Source of the DNA: Oxynema aestuarii AP17
GTDB lineage: Bacteria; Cyanobacteriota; Cyanobacteriia; Cyanobacteriales; Laspinemataceae
Assembly: GCF_012295525.1 (NCBI RefSeq)
Contig: NZ_CP051167.1
Location: 5,191,501 to 5,255,500, forward strand
Reading direction: 5' to 3'
DNA: 64,000 nucleotides
Below, piece by piece: positions 35,600 to 44,746 of this stretch. Within the stretch, counting starts at the first letter, position 1. Every line of letters begins with the position of its first letter. The position numbers and the translations under genes were made by a program. The notes under the pieces were generated by a model. The model was not told the DNA's origin, searched no databases, and worked only from the letters and a program-made list of their open reading frames with translations.

Positions 35600-36583
35600 T
35601 TAATTCGCCAACCAGCGCGCCGCATCTTTGGCGTGATAGGTCAAAATCAAATCGGCTCCGGAACGCTTGAACGCCGTCAGCGTCTCCATCACCACTTTTT
35701 CCTCGTCGATCCAGCCGTTGAGCGCTCCCGCCTTCACCATTGAATACTCTCCGGAAACGTTATAAGCAGCCACGGGTAAGTGAGTCGCTTCCTTAACGCG
35801 CCAAATAATATCCATATACGCCAAAGCCGGCTTGACCATCAACATGTCCGCGCCTTCGGCAATATCGAGTTCGATTTCTTTGAGCGCTTCGCGACCGTTC
35901 GCCGGGTCCATCTGATAGGTTCGGCGATCGCCAAATTGGGGCGCCGACTCTGCCGCATCCCGGAACGGGCCGTAGTACGCCGAGGCATATTTCGCCGCAT
36001 AAGACATAATCGGCAAATCTTGATAACCCGCCTTATCCAACGCCGCGCGAATCGCCTGCACGAAGCCGTCCATCATCCCGGAAGGGGCGATAATATCGGC
36101 TCCGGCTTTCGCTTGGGAAACGGCGGTTTTGCCGAGGAGTTCTAACGTCGGATCGTTGAGAACCCGTCCCGTCAGATCGCCAACTTCTAAATAACCGCAA
36201 TGACCGTGATTGGTGTATTCGCACAAGCAGGTATCGACCATGACGATTAAATCGGGAACGGCTTCTTTCACCGCCGTGGTCGCTTTTTGGACGATCCCGC
36301 AGTCGTGCCACGCGCCCGTAGCTTCCCCGTCTTTGTCGTCGGGAATCCCGAATAAGATAATCGACGGGATGCCTAAGTCGTAGACTTCTTTTGCTTCTTC
36401 GACAATTTTATCGATCGAGAGTTGGTAGACTCCCGGCATCGATTTGACTTCTTGGGCGATGCCTTCTCCCGGTACCGCAAACAGGGGATAAATTAAATCG
36501 TTGGTGGTAACGATATTTTCGCGAACCATCCGACGAAGCTGGGGATGGCTACGCAAGCGGCGAGGGCGATGAATTGGAAACAT
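35600..36583 (-). CDS. hemB: Porphobilinogen synthase (delta-aminolevulinic acid dehydratase)
   Basis: 327 residues. It condenses two 5-aminolevulinate molecules to porphobilinogen, the shared precursor of haem, chlorophyll, bilins and corrinoids. The two Schiff-base lysines are visible in [17 protein letters not shown] and [14 protein letters not shown] cysteine-rich metal loop, [16 protein letters not shown], indicates a zinc-type active site rather than the aspartate-rich magnesium type of plants. [12 protein letters not shown] and the N-terminal [18 protein letters not shown] fit the family. Full length, start ATG 36583. The corrinoid gene cobK is about 12 kb away. Confidence 0.97.
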   Translation of the reverse strand: MFPIHRPRRLRSHPQLRRMVRENIVTTNDLIYPLFAVPGEGIAQEVKSMPGVYQLSIDKIVEEAKEVYDLGIPSIILFGIPDDKDGEATGAWHDCGIVQKATTAVKEAVPDLIVMVDTCLCEYTNHGHCGYLEVGDLTGRVLNDPTLELLGKTAVSQAKAGADIIAPSGMMDGFVQAIRAALDKAGYQDLPIMSYAAKYASAYYGPFRDAAESAPQFGDRRTYQMDPANGREALKEIELDIAEGADMLMVKPALAYMDIIWRVKEATHLPVAAYNVSGEYSMVKAGALNGWIDEEKVVMETLTAFKRSGADLILTYHAKDAARWLAN

Positions 36584-36715
36584 GGTGTTTTGTTAACGAT
36601 TGAAAATCTCAAATTTTAGTCTAAAACTTGGGCGCGCCCCCGGTTCGCCGATAACGTTACGTTCTGTTACACGAACCGGGGGGATGGCCTGCCCGACCGG
36701 GGCGGTTTGAAAACA

Positions 36716-36743
36716 GAAAGGCTCGCCGGGTGGCGGGCCTTTC
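36716..36743 (-). terminator. Terminator downstream of rpmA
   Basis: GAAAGGCTCGCC (36716-36727) pairs with GGCGGGCCTTTC (36732-36743) around a 4-base loop, a 12-bp stem with one G-T wobble. On the minus strand it is followed by TGTTTTC. It lies 61 bases after the rpmA stop. Confidence 0.7.
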
Positions 36744-36803
36744 TCGGGATCCGTACAATCGGAGGGAACGACGAGCCGTTTGAACCCCGCCGATCTTTAC
36801 CAA

Positions 36804-37064
36804 TTAAGCTTCTAAAGGATAGACGCTTACTTTTTTGCGGCTTTTGCCTTTTCTTTCAAAGGTGACGATGCCGTCAACCAGAGCAAACAGGGTATCGTCG
36901 CTGCCCCGTCCGACATTATTACCGGGGTGAACTTTGGTTCCCCGTTGGCGGATGAGGATGTTTCCGGCTTTGACGACTTGACCGCCGTAGCGCTTGACGC
37001 CCAAGCGCTGGGCGTTAGAGTCGCGACCGTTGCGAGTGCTACCCGTTCCTTTCTTATGAGCCAT
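36804..37064 (-). CDS. rpmA: Large ribosomal subunit protein bL27
   Basis: 86 residues. [20 protein letters not shown] is the family N-terminus, without the cleavable extension seen in Firmicutes, so residues reach straight to the peptidyl-transferase centre. [20 protein letters not shown] and [18 protein letters not shown] follow. It is the second gene after rplU on the minus strand, with 157 bases between them containing two adjacent stem-loops, and a strong terminator after it. Confidence 0.98.
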   Translation of the reverse strand: MAHKKGTGSTRNGRDSNAQRLGVKRYGGQVVKAGNILIRQRGTKVHPGNNVGRGSDDTLFALVDGIVTFERKGKSRKKVSVYPLEA

Positions 37065-37101
37065 AGTTGTTTCTCGTTTTTGTCTGGGGATAGTTCACCG
37101 A

Positions 37102-37160
37102 CGTTGCCAGCTTTCCTCGGCGGGCAACGGGAGGCAGAGGCTAGGGAAAGCGTGCCTCCC
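37102..37160 (-). promoter_or_regulatory. Two adjacent stem-loops between rplU and rpmA
   Basis: CGTTGCC (37102-37108) pairs with GGCAACG (37123-37129), and GGGAGGCA (37129-37136) pairs with TGCCTCCC (37153-37160). They sit back to back in the 157-base spacer and could attenuate or stabilise the rpmA part of the transcript. Confidence 0.5.
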
Positions 37161-37221
37161 TCGGGATGGTCTTGAGTATTGTCTATTGTGCCGCAATCGG
37201 AGTGGCGATCGCTACTGCCGA

Positions 37222-37602
37222 TTAGGCAACGGGGGCGGATTCTTGAGAGTCGGCGGTCTCGGTCGCGTCGCTCGCGAGAACTTGACCGTTCATCGAGATC
37301 GATTTAATCATGAAGCGGGTCAGTTCTTGACGGTGACCGCGTTTTTTGCGGGTTTTCTTCTTCGGCTTCATCTTGTAGACGATCACCTTCGGACCGCGCA
37401 GGTGTCGGAGGACTTCCCCTTCGACGCTGGCCCCTTCGATGTAGGGTTGACCGACGGTTACGGTGTCGTCGTGGCTGATGAGGAGAACTTTTTCGATCGC
37501 GATCGTTTCTTCGGGATCCACGGGAAGCAGTTCGATGTCGTAGAACCGACCGGGTTCCACGCGCAGTTGCTTGCCGCCAGTTTCGATAATTGCGTAGGTC
37601 AT
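37222..37602 (-). CDS. rplU: Large ribosomal subunit protein bL21
   Basis: 126 residues. MTYAIIETGGKQLRVEPGRFYDIE is the bL21 start, and YKMKPKKKTRKKRGHRQELTRFMI holds the basic 23S-binding segment. A ~20-residue acidic tail (SDATETADSQESAPVA) extends past the usual end. Order on the minus strand is rpsF, rplU, rpmA; rplU-rpmA is the usual bacterial pair. Confidence 0.98.
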   Translation of the reverse strand: MTYAIIETGGKQLRVEPGRFYDIELLPVDPEETIAIEKVLLISHDDTVTVGQPYIEGASVEGEVLRHLRGPKVIVYKMKPKKKTRKKRGHRQELTRFMIKSISMNGQVLASDATETADSQESAPVA

Positions 37603-37755
37603 AGGATTGTGATGGGAATTGCCGTACGGGTAGCTGGTTGAGAGCGTTTACTTACACAAGAGCCAGCATTTGCCGAGATCGAACCCGATCCGAGCAACAG
37701 TCACGGTGCCGGGAGGCGGGGGTGACTGACAAGTCGCTGCCTTGTCGAGGGCGTT

Positions 37756-38091
37756 TTACGCTTGAGCGGGAGCCGCTTCCTCTTCCGGTTCGCTTTCGCG
37801 CACTTCTTGTTTGACGGTCAGGTAACGAATGACTTCTTCACTCAGACGCATCATCCGTTCTAAGGTCGCCACGGGAGAGCCATCGCATTCGTAATTCATC
37901 TGGACGTAGATGCCTTCGCGATGGTCGTCGATCTCGTAAGCGAGACGGCGTTTGCCGCGATGTTGGGTTTCCACGTTGGTCGCCCCGTGTTCGCGCAGCA
38001 ACTCTTGGTATTTCGCGATCGCCCGGTCGGTGAGTTCTTCGCCGAGGTCGGGGCGCAAGATGTACATCGTTTCGTAGATGAATTGTTTCAT
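37756..38091 (-). CDS. rpsF: Small ribosomal subunit protein bS6
   Basis: 111 residues from ATG 38091, after [57 protein letters not shown] and [16 protein letters not shown] identify S6, which pairs with S18 on the 30S platform. The C-terminus is acidic ([12 protein letters not shown]). The longer in-frame start at 38190 has no homology. It lies 154 bases upstream of rplU; S6 in many bacteria is with rpsR and ssb, which are not present here. Confidence 0.97.
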   Translation of the reverse strand: MKQFIYETMYILRPDLGEELTDRAIAKYQELLREHGATNVETQHRGKRRLAYEIDDHREGIYVQMNYECDGSPVATLERMMRLSEEVIRYLTVKQEVRESEPEEEAAPAQA

Positions 38092-38468
38092 CGAAGTTGG
38101 CTCCTTATGGACTGCATGGCTCCTTCTCACCCTTGGCTGTGACGCGGGGGGACGCCGACTCTCGATTCGGGCGAGCGCTCCCCCCACCAAAGAAGAAGCA
38201 AGGGATTACAATAGTTGGGATTTAATTGACCGTTGCCAGCCAATTTTCCGCACAAACAACAATTGTATCAGTTCGCCGCCGATTTTTATCCGATCGCGTT
38301 CGAGATCGATTAACTTTAGGATCGGGACTCGGCGGATCGGTGGCGATCGCGGCGAGGGATCGGTCGGTCGCAAGGGGATGACAGCGATCGACCCTTGGCG
38401 TTCCTGCTGCCGAGGCTCCACCACCAGCGACCTACTGAATTATCAACAAGAGGGCAAAAGTCAACGTT
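38092..38468. other. Divergent intergenic region, rpsF / FAH
   Basis: 377 bases between divergent genes; it must hold the rpsF leader and promoter and the FAH-gene promoter. Overlapping frames on both strands show no family resemblance. No S6:S18-type motif was recognised. Confidence 0.5.
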
Positions 38469-39248
38469 ATGGCACAGCGCTATGTCCGCATCCAAACTCC
38501 AGAAGGACGGATTTACTACGGTTTACTGCAATTGAGCCGCAGCGTTCAGTTGCTCGACGCTCCTCCCTGGTTAAAAGGACAACCGACCGAGCGATCGCTT
38601 CCTCCGGACAGTTACAAGCTGCTGGCACCTTGCGCGCCCTCGAAAATTGTGGCGGTGGGCAAAAACTATACCGATCACGCCGCCGAAATGGGAACCCCGG
38701 TACCGTCGGAACCCTTGCTGTTTCTCAAACCGCCAAGTGCGGCGATCGCCCACGGCGATGCGATCGCCTATCCACCGCAATCGCAACAGGTGGAATACGA
38801 AGGCGAATTAGCCCTGGTGATCGGCGATCGCTGCGTCCAGTGCGGCCCGGAAGAAGCGGGCGCCAAAATCTGGGGCTACACGATCGCCAACGACGTCACC
38901 GCCAGAGATTTGCAAAAACGGGACGGACAGTGGACGCGAGCCAAGGGATTCGATACCTTCTGCCCCCTCGGCCCGTGGATCGTGCGCGAATTGAGTCCCG
39001 GGTCGCGCTTGCAGACCTTTCTCAACGACGACCCCCAACCCGTTCAGTCGGCCCTAGTCGATGAAATGGTCTTTCCGCCGGACGTCTTAGTGTCGTATAT
39101 TTCCCAGGTAATGACCTTGCTCCCCGGGGATGTAGTGTTGACGGGAACGCCGCGCGGGGTCGGTCCGCTCGCGATCGGCGATCGCACCCGCATTTCCATC
39201 GAAGGAATCGGCGTTTTAGAAAATACGGTCAAACAACGCTTACCTTAG
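38469..39248 (+). CDS. Fumarylacetoacetate hydrolase family protein
   Basis: 259 residues. An N-terminal cap (QRYVRIQTPEGRIYYGLL) precedes the FAH core: KIVAVGKNYTDHAAEMG, metal ligands in EYEGELALVIG, and the Asp in NDVTARDLQKRDGQW with FDTFCPLGPWI. TGTPRGVGPLAIGD near the end is typical. The family includes acylpyruvases, oxaloacetate decarboxylases and 2-hydroxyhepta-2,4-diene-1,7-dioate isomerases; sequence does not decide among them. ATG 38469 follows AAGTCAACGTT, a weak ribosome-binding region. Confidence 0.93.
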   Translation: MAQRYVRIQTPEGRIYYGLLQLSRSVQLLDAPPWLKGQPTERSLPPDSYKLLAPCAPSKIVAVGKNYTDHAAEMGTPVPSEPLLFLKPPSAAIAHGDAIAYPPQSQQVEYEGELALVIGDRCVQCGPEEAGAKIWGYTIANDVTARDLQKRDGQWTRAKGFDTFCPLGPWIVRELSPGSRLQTFLNDDPQPVQSALVDEMVFPPDVLVSYISQVMTLLPGDVVLTGTPRGVGPLAIGDRTRISIEGIGVLENTVKQRLP

Positions 39249-39264
39249 TCGGCTCTAGAATCGG

Positions 39265-39741
39265 CTAAGAGCGCACTTGCATGTGAACCGCATCGGAAAT
39301 GGCCGGAATTTCGGCATAGCGACCCATCAGCGACTGCGCCACGGCATAAATGAAAGCGACCCAAATCCCTAAAAAGACCGTATTAAAGAGAGCTTCGATC
39401 GCCAAAGCCCCTAACATGTTGCCCAAAATCGGCAGAATCAACCCGCATAAGAGCACAACGATGTCTAATAAAATTGCTTGCATCGTGTTAAAGCGAATAA
39501 AATGACTGATATTTTCATTTCTAACCACGGCAAACAGCAGCACGAAGAAAATAATCAGTCCGGCAAAGGGAATGCTCTCGTACAGTTGGATAACAGGTAA
39601 GAGGGGAATAAAAATAATTTGCAACTGCGGAAACTGCTCGAATAAAAACCGACCGAAGCGCAGCCCTTCGATCGCCGGAAGTAAGTAAGGTAAACAGGCA
39701 AAAATACGGTCGGAAATGGGTGTAGTCCCGCGCCAAGTCAT
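39265..39741 (-). CDS. Tic20 family membrane protein
   Basis: 158 residues with four predicted membrane helices. The motif order SDRIFACLPYLLPAIEGLRFG, FVLLFAVVRNENISHFIRFNTMQAI, and VFLGIWVAFIYAVAQSLMGRYAEIPAISDAVHMQV is characteristic of cyanobacterial Tic20-like proteins. In chloroplasts Tic20 is part of the inner-membrane import channel; in cyanobacteria the role is unsettled. It is convergent with the FAH gene, 16 bases away. Confidence 0.93.
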   Translation of the reverse strand: MTWRGTTPISDRIFACLPYLLPAIEGLRFGRFLFEQFPQLQIIFIPLLPVIQLYESIPFAGLIIFFVLLFAVVRNENISHFIRFNTMQAILLDIVVLLCGLILPILGNMLGALAIEALFNTVFLGIWVAFIYAVAQSLMGRYAEIPAISDAVHMQVRS

Positions 39742-39850
39742 GTTAACTTCTCCTGAGTGAACGGGTTAACAGTTTATAAGCTCAGGATAGCGCAGTTGGG
39801 AAAGGGAACGGATCGACCGCGATCGCCCAACCCACGATTATTCCAATCAA

Positions 39851-40048
39851 CTATTCGATATGAGCCACGGTAAAGCCCATTTCGCACTGATAACATTCTG
39901 CCTGTCGTTCGCCGGATTTGCGGATCGCGTGGCCGCAGCAGAGTTGACCGGGACGCCAGCGCGGCTGACCCGTGCGGTCGGCGAGCAAACAGGTCTGACA
40001 GACTTGCCGGGACGGCAGTACGCGATCGTCCATTAAAATCACCAGCAT
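39851..40048 (-). CDS. Small conserved cyanobacterial zinc-ribbon-like protein
   Basis: 65 residues from ATG 40048, with AGGAGG at the right distance, so the start is well supported. It contains CQTC, CCGHAI and CYQCEMG, enough cysteines for one zinc site: VCQTCLLADRTGQPRWRPG then QLCCGHAIRK and AECYQCEMGFTVAHIE. I know it as a conserved hypothetical type in cyanobacteria without a function. Confidence 0.82.
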   Translation of the reverse strand: MLVILMDDRVLPSRQVCQTCLLADRTGQPRWRPGQLCCGHAIRKSGERQAECYQCEMGFTVAHIE

Positions 40049-40412
40049 TTGAAACCTCCTCGGGATCCCCAACGCCCTCAAAGACATTCTATGACACGAA
40101 TTTGGGAACGCCGCCCAAATTGCAATAGAAGGTTATATTGTTGGCGGCGATCGCTGCGGTATCGTCAGTCTCATTTTCGCGAATTTTCTCGGGGCGGGCG
40201 ATCGCGCCGACGGCCAAAGCCCGAGGGGTCCCCCTTCAATCCGGCCCCGCGATCGCGTTATGATGGATAGCCTGGGGTTATTGGGGTTTTGTCAAAACCA
40301 ACTTAATTTTTCAACGCTGCCGATTCCTCCCCACATTTGCTTTTAAATTGCACCCGTCGCCACTGCCACGGCAGCTTGCGCGGGTTTGATGTCTCCGTTA
40401 GAGGTTCGATCT
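40049..40412. other. Intergenic region upstream of glyA
   Basis: 364 bases. A hairpin with arms GGTTTTG and CAAAACC lies at 40285-40299. No glycine riboswitch or other known leader was recognised. No gene is supported. Confidence 0.5.
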
Positions 40413-41696
40413 GTGACTTCAAGTAACTTAGACTTTTTAGCCGAAACCGATCCGACCGTTGCCGGACTCATCGGACAAGAACTCCAACGCCAACGGGATC
40501 ACTTAGAGCTCATTGCCAGTGAAAACTTCACCTCAGCCGCCGTTTTGGCCGCTCAGGGTTCCGTGCTGACCAATAAATACGCCGAAGGACTGCCCCGCAA
40601 ACGCTACTATGGCGGGTGCGAGTACATCGACGGAATCGAACAGTTGGCGATCGATCGCGCCAAAGAGCTGTTTGGGGCCGCTTGGGCCAACGTCCAACCG
40701 CACTCCGGAGCCCAAGCGAACTTTGCGGTCTTCCTGGCCTTGCTCCAACCCGGCGATACGATTATGGGGATGGACTTGTCCCACGGGGGTCATTTAACCC
40801 ACGGTTCCCCAGTGAACGTGTCTGGCAAGTGGTTTAAAGTCGAGCATTACGGGGTCAGTCCCGAAACGGAGCAACTCGATTACGATCGCATCCGCGAATT
40901 AGCCAAACAACACCAGCCGAAATTAATCATCTGCGGTTACTCCGCTTATCCGCGCGTCATCGACTTCGAGAAATTCCGGGCGATCGCCGACGAAGTGGGC
41001 GCCTACTTGATGGCCGATATCGCCCACATTGCCGGATTGGTGGCCACCGGACACCACCCCAATCCCCTGCCCCACTGCCACGTGGTCACCACCACCACCC
41101 ACAAAACCCTACGCGGGCCGCGCGGCGGGCTAATCCTGACCGACGACGCCGAACTGGGTAAAAAATTCGATAAAGCCGTATTTCCCGGCAGCCAAGGCGG
41201 TCCCCTCGAACACGTGATTGCGGCCAAAGCCGTCGCCTTCGGCGAAGCCCTCAAGCCGGAATTTAAAGCCTATAGCGGCCAAGTGATTGAAAACGCCAAA
41301 GCCTTAGCGGCAGCCCTGCAACAGCGCGGTTTCAAACTCGTTTCCGACGGTACGGACAATCACCTGATGTTAGTGGATCTGCGATCGATTTCGATGACCG
41401 GAAAACAGGCCGATCGCCGCGTCAGCCAGGTCAACATTACCGCCAATAAAAACACCGTTCCCTTCGATCCCGAATCGCCCTTTGTCACCAGTGGTTTGCG
41501 CCTGGGATCTCCCGCGATGACCAGCCGGGGGATGGGAACCGAGGAATTCACCGAAATTGGCAATATCATCGCCGATTGCCTCTTAAATCCCGAAGACGAG
41601 GCGATCGCCGCCGATTGTCGCCGTCGGGTCGCCCAGTTGTGCGAGAAATTCCCGCTTTACCCGCACTTGAACGTACCCGTCACCGCGATCGCCTAG
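40413..41696 (+). CDS. glyA: Serine hydroxymethyltransferase
   Basis: 427 residues from GTG 40413. AGAGG nine bases upstream and the resulting N-terminus ([13 protein letters not shown]) fit homologues; ATG 40389 is an in-frame alternative adding eight residues. The enzyme interconverts serine and glycine with tetrahydrofolate. [44 protein letters not shown] and the PLP lysine in [18 protein letters not shown] are present. Full length. In a cyanobacterium it also links to photorespiratory glycine metabolism. Confidence 0.97.
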   Translation: MTSSNLDFLAETDPTVAGLIGQELQRQRDHLELIASENFTSAAVLAAQGSVLTNKYAEGLPRKRYYGGCEYIDGIEQLAIDRAKELFGAAWANVQPHSGAQANFAVFLALLQPGDTIMGMDLSHGGHLTHGSPVNVSGKWFKVEHYGVSPETEQLDYDRIRELAKQHQPKLIICGYSAYPRVIDFEKFRAIADEVGAYLMADIAHIAGLVATGHHPNPLPHCHVVTTTTHKTLRGPRGGLILTDDAELGKKFDKAVFPGSQGGPLEHVIAAKAVAFGEALKPEFKAYSGQVIENAKALAAALQQRGFKLVSDGTDNHLMLVDLRSISMTGKQADRRVSQVNITANKNTVPFDPESPFVTSGLRLGSPAMTSRGMGTEEFTEIGNIIADCLLNPEDEAIAADCRRRVAQLCEKFPLYPHLNVPVTAIA

Positions 41697-41922
41697 AACG
41701 AGAGCGCCGGGCGATCGCCCCTGGAACCCGCAAGGGTCATCCGGCGAATTTGGCCAACTTGAGATTTTGCAAACGTAGTGCACTCAAAGATTCCAACGGC
41801 GATCGCCCCCCCGCCAACCCATTTTAATTCCAATTTCCTTGCTGAGTTCGTTCTGAAATGTAGTAAATGTAGGTAGACGTTGTTCGAGACGTTCTGTCTG
41901 TCTTGCACTCTATCTCGTTCAG

Positions 41923-42984
41923 ATGCCTTACCAGCCGTTCGATCTGGTCTCCCTCTACCATCTGGTTGCCTTCATCGTCTCAGCCGTGGTGGTTTTGTGT
42001 ACGACCCCTTGGGTCAAAAAAATTGCCCTCAAAAGCGGTCGCGTAGACCTGCCCGGAGGTCGCAAAGTCCACAGCCAACCGATGGTACGCTTGGGAGGAG
42101 TGTCCATCTTCTTAGGCGCCTTGAGCGCTCTTTTAATTGTATGGTGGACTGGAGGCTTCGGCATCCTACCCCCAGACAAAGAATACGAAATTTGGGGCGT
42201 GACCATTGGCGGACTCGCCTTTTTTCTGATTGGCTTAGCCGACGACTTGTTCGGTCTGTCCCCCTTTATGCGCTTGTTCCTCCAAGGGATCGTAGCCGGG
42301 GCCGCCTGGAACGTCGGCGTTCAAATCGAATTTATCAGTATTCCCTTCGCCGGATTGGTCACCTTACCCGATTGGATCAGTTTTCCGATCACGATCGTCT
42401 GGCTGGTCGGCATGACCAACGCCATTAACTGGATCGACGGCTTAGATGGGTTGGCGGCGGGGGTCTCGGGGATTGCCGCCGTGGTCATGCTGACGGTGAG
42501 CTTATTCATGCACCAACCTGCGGCGGCCCTGATTGCGGCGGCCCTCGCCGGGGGAACCCTCGGGTTTTTGCGATACAACTTCAACCCAGCTCAAATCTTT
42601 ATGGGCGATGGCGGGTCTTACTATATCGGTTTTACCCTGGCGGGGGTCGGGGTGATCGGCTTAGTCAAAACGACTGCAGTCACTGCAGTCGTTTTACCGT
42701 ATATCATTCTCGCCGTACCCATATTGGATATGTCCGCCGTGATCGTCGATCGCCTCCGTAACGGCAAATCGCCCTTCACCGCCGACAAACGCCACTTACA
42801 CCACCGTTTACTCGCGGCGGGACTCTCCCACCGTCTGACCGTCTTGTTCATTTACTCCCTAACCTTGTGGGTCGGCAGCATTGCCCTCGCTTTCGCCGGA
42901 ATTCCTAGCGGGATCGCCTACGCATTGGGGGCGACGGCCCTGTTGAGCTATACGAGTTGGAAAGTGATGAAACACGCCCGCTAA
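41923..42984 (+). CDS. Undecaprenyl-phosphate sugar-1-phosphate transferase (WecA/TagO type)
   Basis: 353 residues with about ten membrane helices. Motifs of the MraY/WecA superfamily are present: KSGRVDLPGGRKVHSQPMVRLGG near the start, LADDLFGLSPFMRL with the catalytic Asp pair, TNAINWIDGLDGLAAGVSG, NPAQIFMGDGGS and DKRHLHHRLLAAGLSHR. It transfers GlcNAc-1-phosphate or a related sugar phosphate from a UDP-sugar to undecaprenyl phosphate, the first step of O-antigen, wall-polymer or exopolysaccharide synthesis. MraY itself is excluded because the HxHxR-type end fits WecA. A 29-base perfect palindrome lies inside the coding region. Confidence 0.93.
   Translation: MPYQPFDLVSLYHLVAFIVSAVVVLCTTPWVKKIALKSGRVDLPGGRKVHSQPMVRLGGVSIFLGALSALLIVWWTGGFGILPPDKEYEIWGVTIGGLAFFLIGLADDLFGLSPFMRLFLQGIVAGAAWNVGVQIEFISIPFAGLVTLPDWISFPITIVWLVGMTNAINWIDGLDGLAAGVSGIAAVVMLTVSLFMHQPAAALIAAALAGGTLGFLRYNFNPAQIFMGDGGSYYIGFTLAGVGVIGLVKTTAVTAVVLPYIILAVPILDMSAVIVDRLRNGKSPFTADKRHLHHRLLAAGLSHRLTVLFIYSLTLWVGSIALAFAGIPSGIAYALGATALLSYTSWKVMKHAR
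42667..42695. repeat. 29-bp perfect palindrome inside the WecA-type gene
   Basis: Arms AAAACGACTGCAGT and ACTGCAGTCGTTTT flank one base. It encodes KTTAVTAVVL in the protein and has not broken the frame. In RNA it would form a 14-bp hairpin with almost no loop. Confidence 0.95.
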
Positions 42985-43066
42985 CGGTCCGCTAACCGTC
43001 TTCAATGGCAGCAAACCCGGCTTTTGCTGTCGGAACTCGATCGCCAATTCTCGAACGGAAGAGTGC

Positions 43067-44317
43067 ATGAGTGCTGAAATTATTTGTGTGGGTACCGAGT
43101 TGCTGTTGGGCGATATTCTCAACAGCAACGCTCGATTTTTAGCCGGGGAACTCGCCAGTCTGGGCATTCCCCATTACTTTCAAACCGTTGTCGGAGATAA
43201 CCCGCAACGGATTCAACAGGTCTTGCAAGTCGCGCGCGATCGCGGCTCCCAACTGCTCATTTTTACAGGGGGCTTGGGCCCGACTCCGGACGACCTGACC
43301 CACGAAACCCTCGCCCAATTTTTCGGGGTGTCTTTAGTCGAAAAACCAGAAATTCTCGAAGATATCGCCGCTAAATATGCCGCACGCGGGCGCAAAATGG
43401 CGCCGAGTAACCGCAAACAAGCCTTAATTCCCGCCGGGGCGGACATTTTACCGAATCGGGCCGGAACCGCACCCGGTATTATTTGGCAACCGGAACCGGG
43501 ATTGACTTTGCTGACGTTTCCCGGCGTCCCCGGCGAAATGCACCGGATGTGGCAGGAAACGGCGGTTCCCTACCTCAAAGAGCACGGATGGGGTCGGGAA
43601 ATTATTTACAGTCGCGTGTTGAAGTTTTGGGGGATTTCCGAATCGGAACTCGCCGAGAAGGTCAGCCGTTTTTTCGAGCAAAGTCATCCGACGGTGGCCC
43701 CTTACGCCAGCAATGGCGAGGTGAAATTGCGACTTTCCGCCCGGGCCCGATCGCCTCAAGAAGCCCAAAGCGCGATCGCCCCGGTTATCGAACAGATTAA
43801 AGCAATTGCCGGATCGGACTGTTTCGGTAGCGACGAGGATACCCTCGCTTCCGTGGTCGGTCGCTTACTCCTGGAGTCCGGTCAGACGATCGCCGTGGCC
43901 GAGTCCTGTACGGGAGGCGGCTTAGGCCAGCTTATTACCGCCGTAGCGGGCAGTTCGAGCTATTTTATGGGGGGAGTCATTTCTTACGATAACCAAGTCA
44001 AGATCGGCCTGCTAGGGGTCGATCCGGCGGTGTTGGCGCGCGAGGGGGCGGTGAGTGCGACGGTCGCCGAGCAAATGGCGCGCGGGGTGCGCGATCGCTT
44101 GGGGACCGATTGGGGGGTCAGTATTACCGGAATTGCCGGACCGGGGGGCGGGAGTGAAGCGAAACCCGTCGGTTTGGTCTATATCGGTTTGGCGGGGTCG
44201 GATGGTAGTGCGGACAGTTTTAAATATCAGTTTGGGGCGTTGCGCGATCGCGATTTAATTCGCCATTTCAGCGCCTGTTGTGCGCTCGATCGCCTCCGCC
44301 GAAAATTATTAAGATGA
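43067..44317 (+). CDS. cinA: Competence/damage-inducible protein CinA
   Basis: 416 residues. The N-terminal domain (~1-170) is the MoaB/COG1058 type: SAEIICVGTELLLGDILNSN, TGGLGPTPDDLTHE, FPGVPGEMHRMW. The C-terminal domain (~260-416) is the nicotinamide-nucleotide amidase PncC type: VAESCTGGGLGQLIT, GGVISYDNQVK and VSITGIAGPGGGSEAKPVG. CinA-type proteins hydrolyse ADP-ribose and deamidate NMN, and in some bacteria are co-expressed with recA. It starts 82 bases after the WecA-type gene. Confidence 0.95.
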   Translation: MSAEIICVGTELLLGDILNSNARFLAGELASLGIPHYFQTVVGDNPQRIQQVLQVARDRGSQLLIFTGGLGPTPDDLTHETLAQFFGVSLVEKPEILEDIAAKYAARGRKMAPSNRKQALIPAGADILPNRAGTAPGIIWQPEPGLTLLTFPGVPGEMHRMWQETAVPYLKEHGWGREIIYSRVLKFWGISESELAEKVSRFFEQSHPTVAPYASNGEVKLRLSARARSPQEAQSAIAPVIEQIKAIAGSDCFGSDEDTLASVVGRLLLESGQTIAVAESCTGGGLGQLITAVAGSSSYFMGGVISYDNQVKIGLLGVDPAVLAREGAVSATVAEQMARGVRDRLGTDWGVSITGIAGPGGGSEAKPVGLVYIGLAGSDGSADSFKYQFGALRDRDLIRHFSACCALDRLRRKLLR

Positions 44318-44579
44318 AGTTAACATTTAACGGCGATTCCGAAATTTATCCTATATTTGGCTTGGTTAAAGGGATCCAGCCTCGATCGAGACCGCAAAGA
44401 CGCGCGATCTCCGGCGATCTCCAGACTCGAAAACGCGATCGATCCCCTCAGTAGACTTGCTCATTTCCGAGGATTTGGTTACGATCGAGTTAAACGAATA
44501 ACCCCTGCGCTGGACAACGCAATGCGTCGTCGGGACAGCAGCCGCAGTAACGGTTGGACTGAAGGAGCTAGTTTATTCA

Positions 44580-44717
44580 ATGGACTATATCGATAAAGTT
44601 ATCGAAAAGCTTAGAGAGTGGGCGCAGAAGATTATCGATGCCCTTCTCGGTCCAGAACCCGAACCGGAACCCGAACTGATTCCCATCCCCGTTCGCGAAC
44701 CGAGAAGGCGTGGTTAA
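44580..44717 (+). CDS. 45-residue small protein, amphipathic helix plus Pro/Glu tail
   Basis: 45 residues. The first 23 can form an amphipathic helix (DKVIEKLREWAQKIIDALL), followed by a Gly-Pro break, an alternating Pro-Glu segment (PEPEPEPELIPIPV) and a basic end (REPRRRG). AAGGAG lies upstream of ATG 44580, though with a long 12-base spacing. The gene ends 29 bases before the TTG start of aroQ and may share its transcript. In size and layout it resembles the ~48-residue cyanobacterial AtpTheta/Norf1-type proteins that inhibit ATP hydrolysis by F-type ATPase, but I cannot align them and the assignment is speculative. The helix composition and uninterrupted frame make a real protein likely. 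Confidence 0.7.
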   Translation: MDYIDKVIEKLREWAQKIIDALLGPEPEPEPELIPIPVREPRRRG

Positions 44718-44746
44718 TTTGTAGCCATCAACTGGAGTGGGTCTAA

